Below are positions 1 to 9,316 of a DNA stretch of 43,332 nt, piece by piece. The notes beneath the pieces were generated by a model. The model worked only from the letters and a program-made list of their open reading frames with translations, made no database searches and had not been told where the DNA came from. The stretch comes from Nevskia sp. (GTDB lineage Bacteria > Pseudomonadota > Gammaproteobacteria > Nevskiales > Nevskiaceae): NCBI GenBank assembly GCA_030694365.1, contig JAUXYM010000076.1, positions 1 to 43,332 on the forward strand. The letters run 5' to 3'. The position numbers were made by a program, and so were the translations under genes. Numbering within the stretch: the stretch's first letter is position 1; each line of letters begins with the position of its first letter.

Positions 1-1106
1 TTGCGCGCGGCGAACTGGCGCCGCATGCGGCGCGCTGGGATGCCGACTGCGAGTTTCCGCTGGCGACCATCGCCAAGGCCGGCGAGCTGGGCTTCTGCGG
101 CATCTACACGCCGGAAGCGCTCGGTGGCCTGGGGCTCAGCCGGCTCGATGCTTCGATCATCCTCGAAGAACTTGCCGCCGGCTGCACCAGCACCGCGGCC
201 TACATCACCATCCACAACATGGTCTGCTGGATGGTCGCGCGCTGGGCGCAAGCCCCACTCCGTGACGAATGGGTGCCACGGCTGGCCCGCGGCGAGGCAC
301 TGGGCAGCTACTGTTTGACCGAGCCCGACGCCGGTTCCGATGCCGCCTCGCTGAAGACCCGGGCCGAGAAGCGCGGTGGCAAGTACGTGCTCAACGGCAG
401 CAAGGTGTTCATCTCCGGCGCCGGCGCGACCCATCTGCTGGTGGTCTTCGCCCGCACCGGTGGCGGTGGCGCCAAGGGCATCTCGACCTTCGCCGTGCCG
501 GCCGATGCACCGGGCATCCGCTACGGCAAGAAGGAACACAAGATGGGCTGGAACAGCCAGCCGACGCGGGCGATCAGCTTCGACAATGTCGAGGTGCCGG
601 AAGGCAATCGCCTGGGTGCCGAAGGCGAAGGCTTCCAGATCGCGATGAAGGCGCTGGACGGCGGCCGCATCAACATCGCCACCTGTTCGGTCGGCACCGC
701 GCAGTCGGCGCTCGATCGCGCCCAGGCCCATCTGAACACCCGCAAGCAGTTCGGCCAGACCCTGGCGCAGTTTCAGAGCCTGCAGTTCCGGCTTGCGGAC
801 ATGCTGATCGACCTGGTGTCGGCCCGGCAGATGGTGCGGCTGGCGGCCTGGATGCTCGACTCCCAACACCGTGAGGCCAGCACCTACTGCGCGATGGCCA
901 AGCGCCATGCCACCGACATCGGTTTCGAAGTCGCCAATCAAGCGCTGCAACTACACGGCGGCTACGGCTACAGCCGCGAATACCCGCTGGAACGGCATGT
1001 GCGCGACAGCCGCGTGCACCAGATTCTCGAAGGCACCAACGACATCATGCGGGTCATCGTGGCCCGCGCCATCTTGCGCGAAGGCGCACCGGAGATATTG
1101 CGATGA
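1..1106 (+). CDS. isobutyryl-CoA dehydrogenase (acyl-CoA dehydrogenase family), 5'-partial
   Basis: FAD-dependent acyl-CoA dehydrogenase. It probably oxidises isobutyryl-CoA to methacrylyl-CoA in valine breakdown. Reading frame 3 is open from the window edge, so about 367 residues are visible against roughly 380-390 in the family; only a short N-terminus is missing. The family signature YCLTEPDAGSD is near visible residue 105, and RKQFGQ and GGYGYSREYPLERHVRD follow. The catalytic base is the Glu of HQILEGTND, near visible residue 343, the position used by short-chain and isobutyryl enzymes. The TIHNM motif in the N-terminal half is typical of the isobutyryl type. The stop overlaps the next start (ATGA at 1103-1106). 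The valine-pathway genes that follow set the substrate assignment; a 2-methylbutyryl or other short-chain substrate remains possible. Confidence 0.9.
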   Translation, partial: ARGELAPHAARWDADCEFPLATIAKAGELGFCGIYTPEALGGLGLSRLDASIILEELAAGCTSTAAYITIHNMVCWMVARWAQAPLRDEWVPRLARGEALGSYCLTEPDAGSDAASLKTRAEKRGGKYVLNGSKVFISGAGATHLLVVFARTGGGGAKGISTFAVPADAPGIRYGKKEHKMGWNSQPTRAISFDNVEVPEGNRLGAEGEGFQIAMKALDGGRINIATCSVGTAQSALDRAQAHLNTRKQFGQTLAQFQSLQFRLADMLIDLVSARQMVRLAAWMLDSQHREASTYCAMAKRHATDIGFEVANQALQLHGGYGYSREYPLERHVRDSRVHQILEGTNDIMRVIVARAILREGAPEILR

Positions 1107-1900
1107 GCAGCCCCAGCGACACGAGCTACACCAATCTGAAACTCGAGAAGCGCGGCCACACCGCCATCGTCACGCTGAACAATCCGCCGGCCCACACCTG
1201 GACCGCCGACAGCCTCGCAGCCCTCAAGCAGCTAGTGCTCGATCTGAACGCCGATCGCGAAATCTACGCGCTGGTGATCACCGGCGACGGTGCCAAGTTC
1301 TTCTCGGCCGGTGCTGACCTCAAGCTGTTCGCCGATGGCGACAAGGCCCGCGCCCGCGACATGGCGCGCCGCTTCGGCGAAGCCTTCGAAACGCTCAGCG
1401 CCTTCCGGGGCGTCAGCATCGCGGCGATCAACGGCTTCGCGATGGGCGGCGGCCTGGAATGCGCGCTGGCCTGCGACATCCGCATCGCCGAAACCCAGGC
1501 GCAGCTGGCACTGCCGGAAGCGACGGTCGGTCTGCTGCCCTGCGCCGGCGGCACCCAGAACCTCGCGGCCCTGGTCGGTGAAGGCTGGGCGAAGCGGATG
1601 ATCCTTTGCGGCGAGCGCATCGACGCCGCGACTGCGAAGGACATCGGCCTGGTCGAACAAGTCGTGTCGACTGGCACCGCGCTGGAAGCCGCGCTGAAGC
1701 TGGCCGAAGCGGCCGCGAAGCAGAGCCCGACCAGTGTCGCGATCTGCAAGACCCTGATCCAGAGCACCCGTGGCGTGCCGCTGAAGCAGGTACTGCCGGT
1801 GGAGCGCGAAGCTTTCGTCGATCTTTTCGACACCCTCGATCAGAAGGAAGGCGTCAACGCATTTCTCGAAAAGCGCAAAGCGGAGTGGTGCAATGGCTGA
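1103..1900 (+). CDS. enoyl-CoA hydratase
   Basis: Crotonase-fold enoyl-CoA hydratase of 265 residues, the usual family length. In this operon its likely job is hydration of methacrylyl-CoA to 3-hydroxyisobutyryl-CoA. The oxyanion-hole segment FSAGADLKLF and the GFAMGGGLECALACD motif are present. Both catalytic glutamates are there, one in GGGLE and one in ALPEATVGLLP. The ATG overlaps the stop of the acyl-CoA dehydrogenase by 4 bases and the end overlaps the next start by 8 bases, so translation is probably coupled along the operon. Substrate range cannot be read from sequence alone. Confidence 0.9.
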   Translation: MSSPSDTSYTNLKLEKRGHTAIVTLNNPPAHTWTADSLAALKQLVLDLNADREIYALVITGDGAKFFSAGADLKLFADGDKARARDMARRFGEAFETLSAFRGVSIAAINGFAMGGGLECALACDIRIAETQAQLALPEATVGLLPCAGGTQNLAALVGEGWAKRMILCGERIDAATAKDIGLVEQVVSTGTALEAALKLAEAAAKQSPTSVAICKTLIQSTRGVPLKQVLPVEREAFVDLFDTLDQKEGVNAFLEKRKAEWCNG

Positions 1901-3026
1901 TTCCGCAAACCTGGCGCCCGGCGCGCCTGTGCTGTTCCGCGAGGCCGCAGCGGCCAACGGCAAGACGATCGGCTACGCGATGCTGAACAGCGAGAAATCG
2001 CTGAACGCGCTGAGCTTGGCCATGATTCGCCTGCTCGACGCGCAACTGCGCACCTGGGCCATTGATCCGGCCATCGCCTGCGTGGTGCTGCATGGCGCTG
2101 GCGAGAAAGCTTTCTGCGCCGGCGGCGATGTGCGCAGCCTGTACGACGCGATGCGCCGTCATCCGGCCAGCCTGCCGAACCCGGATACCTTGCCGTTCTT
2201 CGCCGAGGAATACCGGCTCGATCATTTCATCCACCACTATCCGAAGCCGTTCCTGGTCTGGGGCAGCGGCATCGTCATGGGCGGCGGCCTCGGCTTGTTC
2301 GCCGGTGCCAGCCATCGCGTGGTCACCGAAACCTCGCGGGTGGCGATGCCGGAAATCACCATCGGCCTGTTCCCGGATGTCGGCGGCAGCTGGTTCCTGC
2401 CACGGATGCCGGGCCGCACCGGGCTGTTCGTCGCACTGACCGGCGCCTCGCTGAACGGCCACGATCTGCTGCGCGCCAAGCTCGCCGATCACTTCGTGCG
2501 TGCGGCCGATCGCGATGCGATCTTCGCGGCACTGTCGTCGGCTGAATGGACCGGTGATGCAGTGCTGGATCGCAGCCTGCTCGGTGTGCAGCTCGAAGGC
2601 TTTTCGGCACAGGCTGTCGATGCTTTGCCGGCCTCGAAGCTGGAAGAACATGCGGCCTTGATCGCCGCGATGTGTGCCAGCAATTCGCTAGCCGCCGTGG
2701 TCGACGCCATCACCGGCTACACCGGCGAAGACACTTGGCTGCGCCGCGCGGCCACCGCACTGAAAGCCGGTTCGCCAACCACCGCTGCGCTGATCTGGGC
2801 GCTGTTCCAGCGTGGTGCCGAGTTGTCGCTGGCCGAAGTGTTCCGCCTCGAACTGATCGTCGCGCTGCACTGCTGCGCACAGCCGGATTTCGCCGAAGGT
2901 GTGCGGGCGCTGCTGGTCGACAAGGACAACGCACCGCGCTGGGCGGCGGTGACGCAGGTTCATGTCGATGGGCATTTCGTTGCGCCGGCCTGGCCGAACG
3001 GTGTGCACCCGCTGGCCGATCTTTAA
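1893..3026 (+). CDS. 3-hydroxyisobutyryl-CoA hydrolase
   Basis: 377-residue crotonase-superfamily thioesterase that releases 3-hydroxyisobutyrate from its CoA ester, step three of the distal valine pathway. It is longer than ordinary hydratases, as HIBCH proteins are (about 350-380). Visible motifs are FCAGGDVRSLYDAM, WGSGIVMGGGLGLFAG and MPEITIGLFPDVGGSW; the last carries the Glu/Asp pair typical of HIBCH. The gene starts 8 bases inside the end of the enoyl-CoA hydratase gene. About 230 bases follow before mmsB, and they contain a palindromic repeat. Confidence is high because family and context agree. Confidence 0.92.
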   Translation: MADSANLAPGAPVLFREAAAANGKTIGYAMLNSEKSLNALSLAMIRLLDAQLRTWAIDPAIACVVLHGAGEKAFCAGGDVRSLYDAMRRHPASLPNPDTLPFFAEEYRLDHFIHHYPKPFLVWGSGIVMGGGLGLFAGASHRVVTETSRVAMPEITIGLFPDVGGSWFLPRMPGRTGLFVALTGASLNGHDLLRAKLADHFVRAADRDAIFAALSSAEWTGDAVLDRSLLGVQLEGFSAQAVDALPASKLEEHAALIAAMCASNSLAAVVDAITGYTGEDTWLRRAATALKAGSPTTAALIWALFQRGAELSLAEVFRLELIVALHCCAQPDFAEGVRALLVDKDNAPRWAAVTQVHVDGHFVAPAWPNGVHPLADL

Positions 3027-3057
3027 CGCAGTTTTCCATCAACACCCTGCAAGCACC

Positions 3058-3146
3058 CGTCTTTCCCGCGCAGGCGGGAATCCAGTTCTGATGCGGCGCG
3101 CTACGGCCAACACTGGATGCCCGCCTGCGCGGGCATGACGAGATTT
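3058..3146. repeat. palindromic intergenic repeat, copy 1
   Basis: About 89 bp with long inverted arms: CCCGCGCAGGCGGGAATCCAG on the left and CTGGATGCCCGCCTGCGCGGG on the right, separated by about 24 bp. A near-identical copy lies at 6219-6309, including the non-palindromic centre (only a few substitutions). The arm sequence belongs to a dispersed element type common in proteobacterial intergenic regions. It lies between the HIBCH gene and mmsB, inside the presumed operon, and could fold in RNA as an attenuator or processing site (inference). Confidence 0.85.
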
Positions 3147-3258
3147 TGATGTGTGTACTTGACGTGTGAGCACGCACAGCGCGGGCTTTCGTCTCTCCCG
3201 AAGGGAGAGGCTAGCGCGCCGCTTCCCGAAGCATCTCCCCGAATTTCTGGAGTTCCCC

Positions 3259-4137
3259 ATGACCACAATCGCATTCATCGGCCTCGGCAACATGGGCGCG
3301 CCGATGGCCTTGAACCTGCTGAAAGCCGGCTTCGGCTTGCGCGTGTTCGATCTCGCCGCCGAGCCGCTGCGTCGCTTGGCCGAAGCCGGCGCGCAAGTCG
3401 CCAGCAGCCCGGCCGATGCCGTCGCCAACGCCGAAATCGTCATCACCATGCTGCCGGCCAGCAAGCACGTCCGCAGCCTGTATCTCGGCGATGGTGGCGT
3501 GCTCGCTTCGGCGAAAGCCGGCGCGCTGCTGATCGACTGCAGCACCATCGCCGCCGATGCCGCACGCGACGTAGCCGCAGCGGCAACAGCGCGTGGCTAC
3601 ACGATGATCGATGCACCCGTCTCCGGCGGCACCGGCGGCGCCACCGCGGGCACTTTGACCTTCATCGTCGGTGGCTCGGCGGAAGCGCTCGAACGCGCCC
3701 GACCTGCCTTGAGCGCGATGGGCAAGAACATCTTTCACGCCGGTGGCAGCGGCACCGGCCAGGTCGCCAAGATCTGCAACAACATGCTGCTCGGCGTGCA
3801 GATGATCGGCACCATCGAAGCGATCAATCTCGGTGTCGCCAGCGGCGTCGATGCCAGGGTGCTGTCGGAAATCATGGCGAAAAGCTCGGGCCGCAACTGG
3901 ACCCTGGAGGTCTACAACCCCTGGCCCGGCGTCATGGAAACAGCCCCCGCTTCGCGCGGCTACGCCGGCGGTTTCGGCAGCGACCTGATGCTCAAGGATC
4001 TCGGCCTCGCCGCCGAAACCGCCGAAACCGCCCAGGCACCGATCGCGCTCGGCGCGCTGGCTCGCGAGCTGTATCGGCAGCACAGTGAGGCCGGCCACGG
4101 CGCGCTGGATTTCTCCAGCCTGCGCGAGCAGTTGTAG
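3259..4137 (+). CDS. mmsB: 3-hydroxyisobutyrate dehydrogenase
   Basis: NAD-dependent beta-hydroxyacid dehydrogenase of 292 residues, turning 3-hydroxyisobutyrate into methylmalonate semialdehyde in valine catabolism. The N-terminal Rossmann motif FIGLGNMGAPM (residues 5-15) matches the family signature. DAPVSGGTGGATAGTL is the substrate-binding loop, and GQVAKICNNM holds the catalytic Lys. The ATG at 3259 was chosen because MTTIAFIGLG is the normal family start and a GGAG lies just upstream; an in-frame upstream start would add 31 unlikely residues. The gene ends the valine operon. The methylmalonate-semialdehyde dehydrogenase expected in this pathway is not in the window and may lie upstream. 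Confidence 0.93.
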   Translation: MTTIAFIGLGNMGAPMALNLLKAGFGLRVFDLAAEPLRRLAEAGAQVASSPADAVANAEIVITMLPASKHVRSLYLGDGGVLASAKAGALLIDCSTIAADAARDVAAAATARGYTMIDAPVSGGTGGATAGTLTFIVGGSAEALERARPALSAMGKNIFHAGGSGTGQVAKICNNMLLGVQMIGTIEAINLGVASGVDARVLSEIMAKSSGRNWTLEVYNPWPGVMETAPASRGYAGGFGSDLMLKDLGLAAETAETAQAPIALGALARELYRQHSEAGHGALDFSSLREQL

Positions 4138-4191
4138 ATCGGGCCACGCCCGACGCAGCTGGCTTCCGCACTGACAGGAAAAGCTGGCCTC

Positions 4192-4304
4192 ACGCAGAGG
4201 ACGCAGAGGACGCAGAGAACGCAGAGAACGCAGAGAACGTCAAAAGCGCTTGTTGGTGAATTTTTACTTCGCTTTTCTCCGCGTTCTTTGCGTTCTCCGC
4301 GTGA
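4192..4304. repeat. 9-bp tandem repeat with inverted partner arm
   Basis: Five head-to-tail copies of ACGCAGAGR run from 4192 to 4236. After a 40-bp spacer, 4277-4304 (CTCCGCGTTCTTTGCGTTCTC...) is an imperfect reverse complement of the same motif, so the whole block can form a long hairpin. Recognisable coding similarity of the downstream regulator pseudogene starts immediately after the right arm, so the element marks the truncation point of that gene. This kind of ACGCAGAG repeat is known as a dispersed repeat in proteobacteria; its mechanism of spread is not known to me. Confidence 0.8.
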
Positions 4305-4307
4305 GAT

Positions 4308-6187
4308 CGCTTCCGGTTTCTGCGAGTCGGGCTGCACCGTCGCGACGCTGACCATTCCAAGCGCGTCGTTCATCTGCTCGAAGACAGTCTCGATGCCCAT
4401 CAGGCCGAGCTTGATCCGGTGCAGCATCTGACTCGCGGTGACGAGCCGATGGAAAGCCGCATCGACGCGGTGCTCGACGCCGTCGCCCGGCTGCCCGACC
4501 CGACGCTGATCTTCATCGACAACCTCGGCTACTGCGCCGACGAAACGCTCGGCACCCTGCTTGATCTGCTGGTGTTCCGCACGCCGTCGAGCGCGTCGCC
4601 GCACTGTTCGTTCGCGATCGCGGCAATCTTCGCCAGTACATCGACTGGATCGAGCAACTGCACGGCGGTGGTCATGAAGTCGGCTGGGAAGCCTATTTCT
4701 GGTACGTCTGGGCGCTGGTCTTCCATCGCCGCTACGACACCGCACGGTTGCAGAACGAGCGCCTGACCCAGCGCGTAGAGCGCGAGCAGCAGGCCGGCCG
4801 CGATCCGGCGCAGATGGCTGATCTCAAGCGCCGCACCGAGGTGATCCGCGCCTGCGTCGACACCTATACCGATCGCCTGGTCGATGCCCATCGCCTCGCT
4901 CTCGCCTGGCTGGCTGGCTGGCAGCGGAGCCGACGATCCATTCAACGTAGCCACCGTCGCCAGCGCCGCCGGCATCTCGCTGAGCAGCGTCCATCGCTTC
5001 GTCGAAGCCCGGCAGGTGATGCGCACGGCGCAGGCGGCGATCGCCCAGTCGCGCAGCGCCTATGGCATTGGCTGGGTATCGATGCTGACGGCGATGATCA
5101 GCATCTTCGAAGGCGATTTCGCCGCCGTCCACAATGACATCCTCGCTGCCCTCGCCCGCAGCCGCGCCACACTCGGCGACAACGCCGGCATCACTCGCAC
5201 GATCGCGCTGGTCGGCGCCAAGTGTGCAGTCGAGATGGGGCAGGACGAGGAAGCCCGCAGCCTGCTCGCCCAGGGTCTGCACTGGGCGCATACCCACGGC
5301 ATCGTCGATACCGCCGCAGCCGGTTTCGATGCGGCCTTGAAGCTGTGGTCCGGTCGGCCGGACGATCCGGTGGCGCTCGCCCCGTTGCGCGAGATTGCCG
5401 CCGGCTATCCGCCACGGCTGGCGCTGATGCTGTCCTGCCTGATCGTCCAGCGTCTGGTACACCTCGGCCGGCTTGGCGAAGTGCTGACCGAAGCCGCACA
5501 GATCGGCCTCGGGATCACGCTCAGTGCCGAGCGCCGGCTGCCGGCGATTGAAGGCATCGACAATCCGCGAGTCCGCGAGCTGTACGCCGCTGCCGAAATC
5601 GAACTGCTGATCGCCGCCGGCCAGTTGCGCTAGGCCGAAGTGCTGATCGCCGAGGAAACCCGGCTCGCCAAGCAGGACGGCCGCATCGCCCGGCTGGTCG
5701 AGCTGGCACTGGCGGAAACGACGATCGCGATCTGCTCGCACAACCCACAACCGGCGGCGCGGCATTTCGTTCGCGCGATCGGGCTGGCGGCGCGCCGGCG
5801 CATCATCCGGCCGTTCCGCGATCGCGCCGAAACCATCGCCGGCCTGGTCAACGAAACCAAGGCCACCGCCTGGGGCTTCGCGCTGGACGAGGAGCGCAAG
5901 TTCTTCTTCGAGATCTGCAACGGCCTGCCGCTGACCAACTCCTTCCTGGTCGATCATCTCGACCAACTGCAGGGCGACAACCCGCTGCTGGAAACGCCGA
6001 CCGCCCGCGAGCTGCAGTTGCTCAGCCTGATCGAGGCTGGGCTGTCGAACCAGCAACTCGCGGACCGCCTGAACCTGTCGGTGGCGACGGTGAAATGGAC
6101 CTCTACAACCTGTACACCAAGCTCGGCGTGTCGAGCCGCTCGGCAGCGCTGGCACGTGCCAGAGCGCTGAATCTGCTGGCGCGATAG
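4308..6187 (+). pseudogene. MalT/LuxR-type ATP-dependent transcriptional regulator, degraded
   Basis: Remnant of a large (normally about 850-900 aa) MalT-like STAND-ATPase regulator. Frame 3 from 4308 reads a piece after the missing Walker A region (RRDADHSKRVVHLLE) and a Walker B-like stretch DPTLIFIDNLGYC. Near 4585 similarity jumps to frame 2 (RDRGNLRQYIDWIEQ), with a large deletion between. Near 4915 it returns to frame 3 for the helical-repeat part. A TAG at 5631-5633 interrupts the frame. The LuxR-type HTH (TARELQLLSLIEAGLSNQQLA) is intact up to VKW at 6098, where one missing base shifts to frame 2; the expected end LYNLYTKLGVSSRSAALARA then reads to the TAG at 6185. At least four lesions make function very unlikely. 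Confidence 0.85.
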
Positions 6188-6218
6188 CGCGTTCTTATTT
6201 CACATCCCTACCAACACT

Positions 6219-6309
6219 CGTCATTCCCGCGCAGGCGGGAATCCAGTTCTGATACGGCGCGCCAAGGCCAACACTGGATGCCCGCCTGCGCGGGCATGAC
6301 GGGATTTTA
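6219..6309. repeat. palindromic intergenic repeat, copy 2
   Basis: Second copy of the element at 3058-3146. It has CGTCATTCCCGCGCAGGCGG on the left, CCGCCTGCGCGGGCATGACG on the right and almost the same centre. It lies between the end of the regulator pseudogene and the convergent lysozyme-like gene, about 20 bases from the latter's stop, where it may also act as a transcript end (inference). Confidence 0.85.
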
Positions 6310-6332
6310 TGAGTCTATTTGACTTGGCCGCG

Positions 6333-7133
6333 CTAGGCGCGCGGATCGCCGGGCAGGAAGCTGCCGGTCACTGCCTTGTAGGCGTCCGAGGTCTTTTGAC
6401 CCGGTACGCCGTCGACCTTCAGGAAGATCTGCGGGAAACCGCTGAGCCAGCGCTGCAGGGATTCAACCTGGGCGACGATCGAGGCATCGGTGGATTTCTT
6501 CATCGCATAGCGCGGTACCACCTTCGCTGCCACGGCAACCGCCGCCGGCACCGGGAAGGCGATTTCGCCCAGCTCGGCCATCCGGCGCAGCAGCACGGCG
6601 GCACCGCATTGTTTACTGATCTCAGTCGGCGACCAGACGCCGTCCTTGACGTACTTGCCGCTGACGTAGTGATTCGAGTAGCTCCACAGGTAGGGCGACA
6701 GCGTTTCCGGATGATGGTTGCGATAGCCCCAGCCGTTGTACAGCTCGAGCCGGTACAGCGTGCCGGCGAGACTCCAGTCGGTGCTGGCATCGAGTTTTTT
6801 CAGGCCCAGCGCATCGGTGGCGCTGACTTCCCAGGTGAACGGCGGCGGGCCGAGCGGCCGCCCCTTCGGTACCTGCACGGTACGGGCGTTCAAGGGATCG
6901 CCATTGTGCAGATGCCCGGCGAAACTCTGGCCAGACTCCATGTTGTGAATCACGGCGATGAAGTGCCAGGGGACGCCGGTTGCCTTTGAAACGTCCTGGT
7001 AACGCGCTCGGTTGCTCAGCAGCTTCTTGACCAGATCATTGACCGCTTTGGTCTTGACCGGGATCGGCGAGATCACGCAGCGATTGAACAGCGATTCGTA
7101 CTCGGCGCGGAGTGCGGCAGTCAGGGTCGGCAT
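6333..7133 (-). CDS. lysozyme-like protein with C-terminal peptidoglycan-binding-like segment
   Basis: 266 residues with no obvious signal peptide. The central part (VPWHFIAVIHNMESG, then GHLHNGDPL, GRPLGPPPFTWEVSATDAL and PYLWSYSNHY) resembles a lysozyme-like domain found in phage-derived and bacterial cell-wall hydrolases; the Glu of HNMESG is the candidate catalytic acid. The C-terminus (FLKVDGVPGQKTSDAYKAVTG) resembles the last part of a PG_binding_1 repeat. The start at 7133 (MPTLTAALRAEY) follows a GAGG; a start at 7160 would add nine residues. Without a secretion signal it may need a holin-like route or another export path. The peptidoglycan hydrolase role is inferred from motif resemblance. 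It is a single gene, convergent with the pseudogene. Confidence 0.75.
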   Translation of the reverse strand: MPTLTAALRAEYESLFNRCVISPIPVKTKAVNDLVKKLLSNRARYQDVSKATGVPWHFIAVIHNMESGQSFAGHLHNGDPLNARTVQVPKGRPLGPPPFTWEVSATDALGLKKLDASTDWSLAGTLYRLELYNGWGYRNHHPETLSPYLWSYSNHYVSGKYVKDGVWSPTEISKQCGAAVLLRRMAELGEIAFPVPAAVAVAAKVVPRYAMKKSTDASIVAQVESLQRWLSGFPQIFLKVDGVPGQKTSDAYKAVTGSFLPGDPRA

Positions 7134-7354
7134 GGAAGATCCTCGGCAGTGGATGAGCATCAGCCTGGCGCTGCCCCGGCAGGACGGCGCGGCTTCGAGA
7201 ATCTATCCAATTTGCCCAGCTCTGGACTGCACGCCAGCCGCCGCCCGGACCGCGGCTGTGAACACCGTCACGGCGGATGTGGATTCCACGCCGCTTGAAG
7301 CATCCGGTGCAGGCCGCTACCGTGCAGGCAACGCCCACGAACCCGAGTCCCTAG

Positions 7355-7699
<345 letters not shown>

Positions 7700-7749
7700 T
7701 TCAGCACCCTTGGCCTGCCCGCCAATCAGCGGAGCGGATCGGCGGACAC

Positions 7750-7783
7750 AAAAAAGGCGGCGCTTCGCAGCGCCGCCTTTTTT
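7750..7783. terminator. bidirectional intrinsic terminator
   Basis: Six A's, then GGCGGCGCT, the loop TCGC, AGCGCCGCC and six T's: a perfect 9-bp GC stem with U-tracts on either strand. It sits between the convergent P-II gene and the VOC-family gene and can end both transcripts. Confidence 0.93.
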
Positions 7784-7840
7784 GTTGCTGACGGGCGGCT
7801 TGCGCCGATTCGTCAGCGTGTAGTCAGCCCTGGGGCAAGC

Positions 7841-8230
7841 TCAGGCCGGGGCGAAGCAGTAGCAGCAGATCTTGTTGCCATCCAGATCGCGGACGTAGGC
7901 AGCGTAGGCAGTCGGCGTGAACGAACGCGGGCCGGGCGCGCCTTCGTCCTTGCCACCCTGCGCCAGCGCCACTTCGTGGAACTTGTGCACGGCTGCGCGT
8001 GACGGCGCGTTGAAGCTGATGGTGCCGCCGTTGGCGAACGTCGCCGGTGCACCGTTGCCGGGCTTGGTGATCATGAACAAGTCCGAACCTTCCGCACCGG
8101 TGCTCCACAACGACGCGGCGTCGAAATTCATCACCCGCTTCAGGCCCATCGTGTCGAGCACGGCGTCATAGAACTTGCGGCCGGCTTCAACGTTGTTGGT
8201 ACCGACTACCACATGCGTGAAAATACCCAT
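7841..8230 (-). CDS. VOC-family (glyoxalase/bleomycin-resistance-like) protein
   Basis: 129 residues of the vicinal-oxygen-chelate fold. The first beta-alpha unit is FTHVVVGTNNVEAGRKFYDAVLDTMGL, with a metal-ligand-type His at position 5; the end is YVRDLDGNKICCYCF, the usual RDPDGN-like turn before the last strand. The usual C-terminal Glu metal ligand is not obvious, so a metal-dependent activity is uncertain. The start at 8230 has GAGGAG at good spacing; the ATG two codons upstream lies too close to it. The substrate is unknown. Confidence 0.8.
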   Translation of the reverse strand: MGIFTHVVVGTNNVEAGRKFYDAVLDTMGLKRVMNFDAASLWSTGAEGSDLFMITKPGNGAPATFANGGTISFNAPSRAAVHKFHEVALAQGGKDEGAPGPRSFTPTAYAAYVRDLDGNKICCYCFAPA

Positions 8231-8395
8231 GGTCATTCTCCTCAATTGGTTATCGTGTGCTTGTTGGCGCAGGCGTCTTGTTGTCGCTCAAACCCGTCGC
8301 CCGCAACTACTCTGGAGCAGCCGCAAGCGAACAACAAGATGTGCGAAATTGCGCCAGATCGATGGCCACAACTGACACAGCAGCGCAGTCGAAAC

Positions 8396-9265
8396 TCAGG
8401 GGTTTCCGGGCAGCGTCGAAAACGATGAACCGGACTGACCTAGCACACCCGGCACCGTCGCCGGCACCTCGTCGGTCCAGACCTTGAACGACTCCAGCGT
8501 GTGCTGGCCGTAGGTGGTGGTGATGGCGACATCGGCGGCATCGCGACCGCGGGCGATCAGGATGCGGCCGATGCGCGGCTGGTTGTTGCGCGGATCGAAG
8601 GGATGCCAGGTACCGCCGAGGAAGACTTCCATCGAACCGGCGAAATCCATCGGCGCATCCACTGCCGGCACGCCGATGTCACCGAGATAGGCGGTGCAGT
8701 AACGGGCCGGGATGTTCAGGCAGCGGCAGAAAGTGATCGCCAGGTGCGCGTAATCGCGGCAGACACCCTGACGCTCGTTCCAGGCTTCGAAGGCGGTCTT
8801 GGTCGGCCGCGCGAACTGGTAGCCGAAGACGATGTGGCGGTTCACGTAGTCGCAGACCGCCTGCACTCTGGGCCAGCCCGGCGGCGTGTTGCCGAACAGT
8901 TGCCAGGCCGCGCCCATCAGCAGATCGGTCTCGCAGTAACGGCTGCCGAGCAGGAACACCAGCGTCTCCTGCGGCAGTTGTTCGACCGGATGCTGCTGCG
9001 CATTCATCAGCACCGGTTCGGTACGACCGTGATCACGGATCAGGCCATCGGCGGTCAGACGGATACGGCCAGCCGGGGCGACGATGCGGCTGCACCAGTT
9101 ACCGAAACCATCTCGGTACATGGTCATCGGCACCGGCGGATCGAGGCACAGCAGGTCCGGCCGGATCAGGTCGGAGGCACGCGAATAGTGCGCGTGCAGG
9201 GTGAGAATCATCGGTGTCGGCTGCGGACACTGATAGACGATTTCGTAACCGAAGCGGATCTGCAT
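8396..9265 (-). CDS. transglutaminase-like family protein
   Basis: 289-residue cytoplasmic protein. The N-terminal beta-rich half (MQIRFGYEIVYQC) precedes a transglutaminase core with the Cys in ERQGVCRDYAHLAITFCR. The stretch where classical transglutaminases carry the catalytic His reads MDFAGSMEVFLGG, with Ala instead. The later Asp of WHPFDPRNN is present. Related bacterial proteins often have Ser there, so the loss may be a subfamily trait and the activity is uncertain. It ends with FKVWTDEVP. A second, much larger transglutaminase-type gene is at 17262. The N-formylglutamate amidohydrolase upstream on the same strand may be co-transcribed (51-base gap). Confidence 0.85.
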   Translation of the reverse strand: MQIRFGYEIVYQCPQPTPMILTLHAHYSRASDLIRPDLLCLDPPVPMTMYRDGFGNWCSRIVAPAGRIRLTADGLIRDHGRTEPVLMNAQQHPVEQLPQETLVFLLGSRYCETDLLMGAAWQLFGNTPPGWPRVQAVCDYVNRHIVFGYQFARPTKTAFEAWNERQGVCRDYAHLAITFCRCLNIPARYCTAYLGDIGVPAVDAPMDFAGSMEVFLGGTWHPFDPRNNQPRIGRILIARGRDAADVAITTTYGQHTLESFKVWTDEVPATVPGVLGQSGSSFSTLPGNP

Positions 9266-9316
9266 GAATGGTTTCCGGCGGGGTGGTTGGCCACGATCCG
9301 GAAAGCCCGGCGGGCA

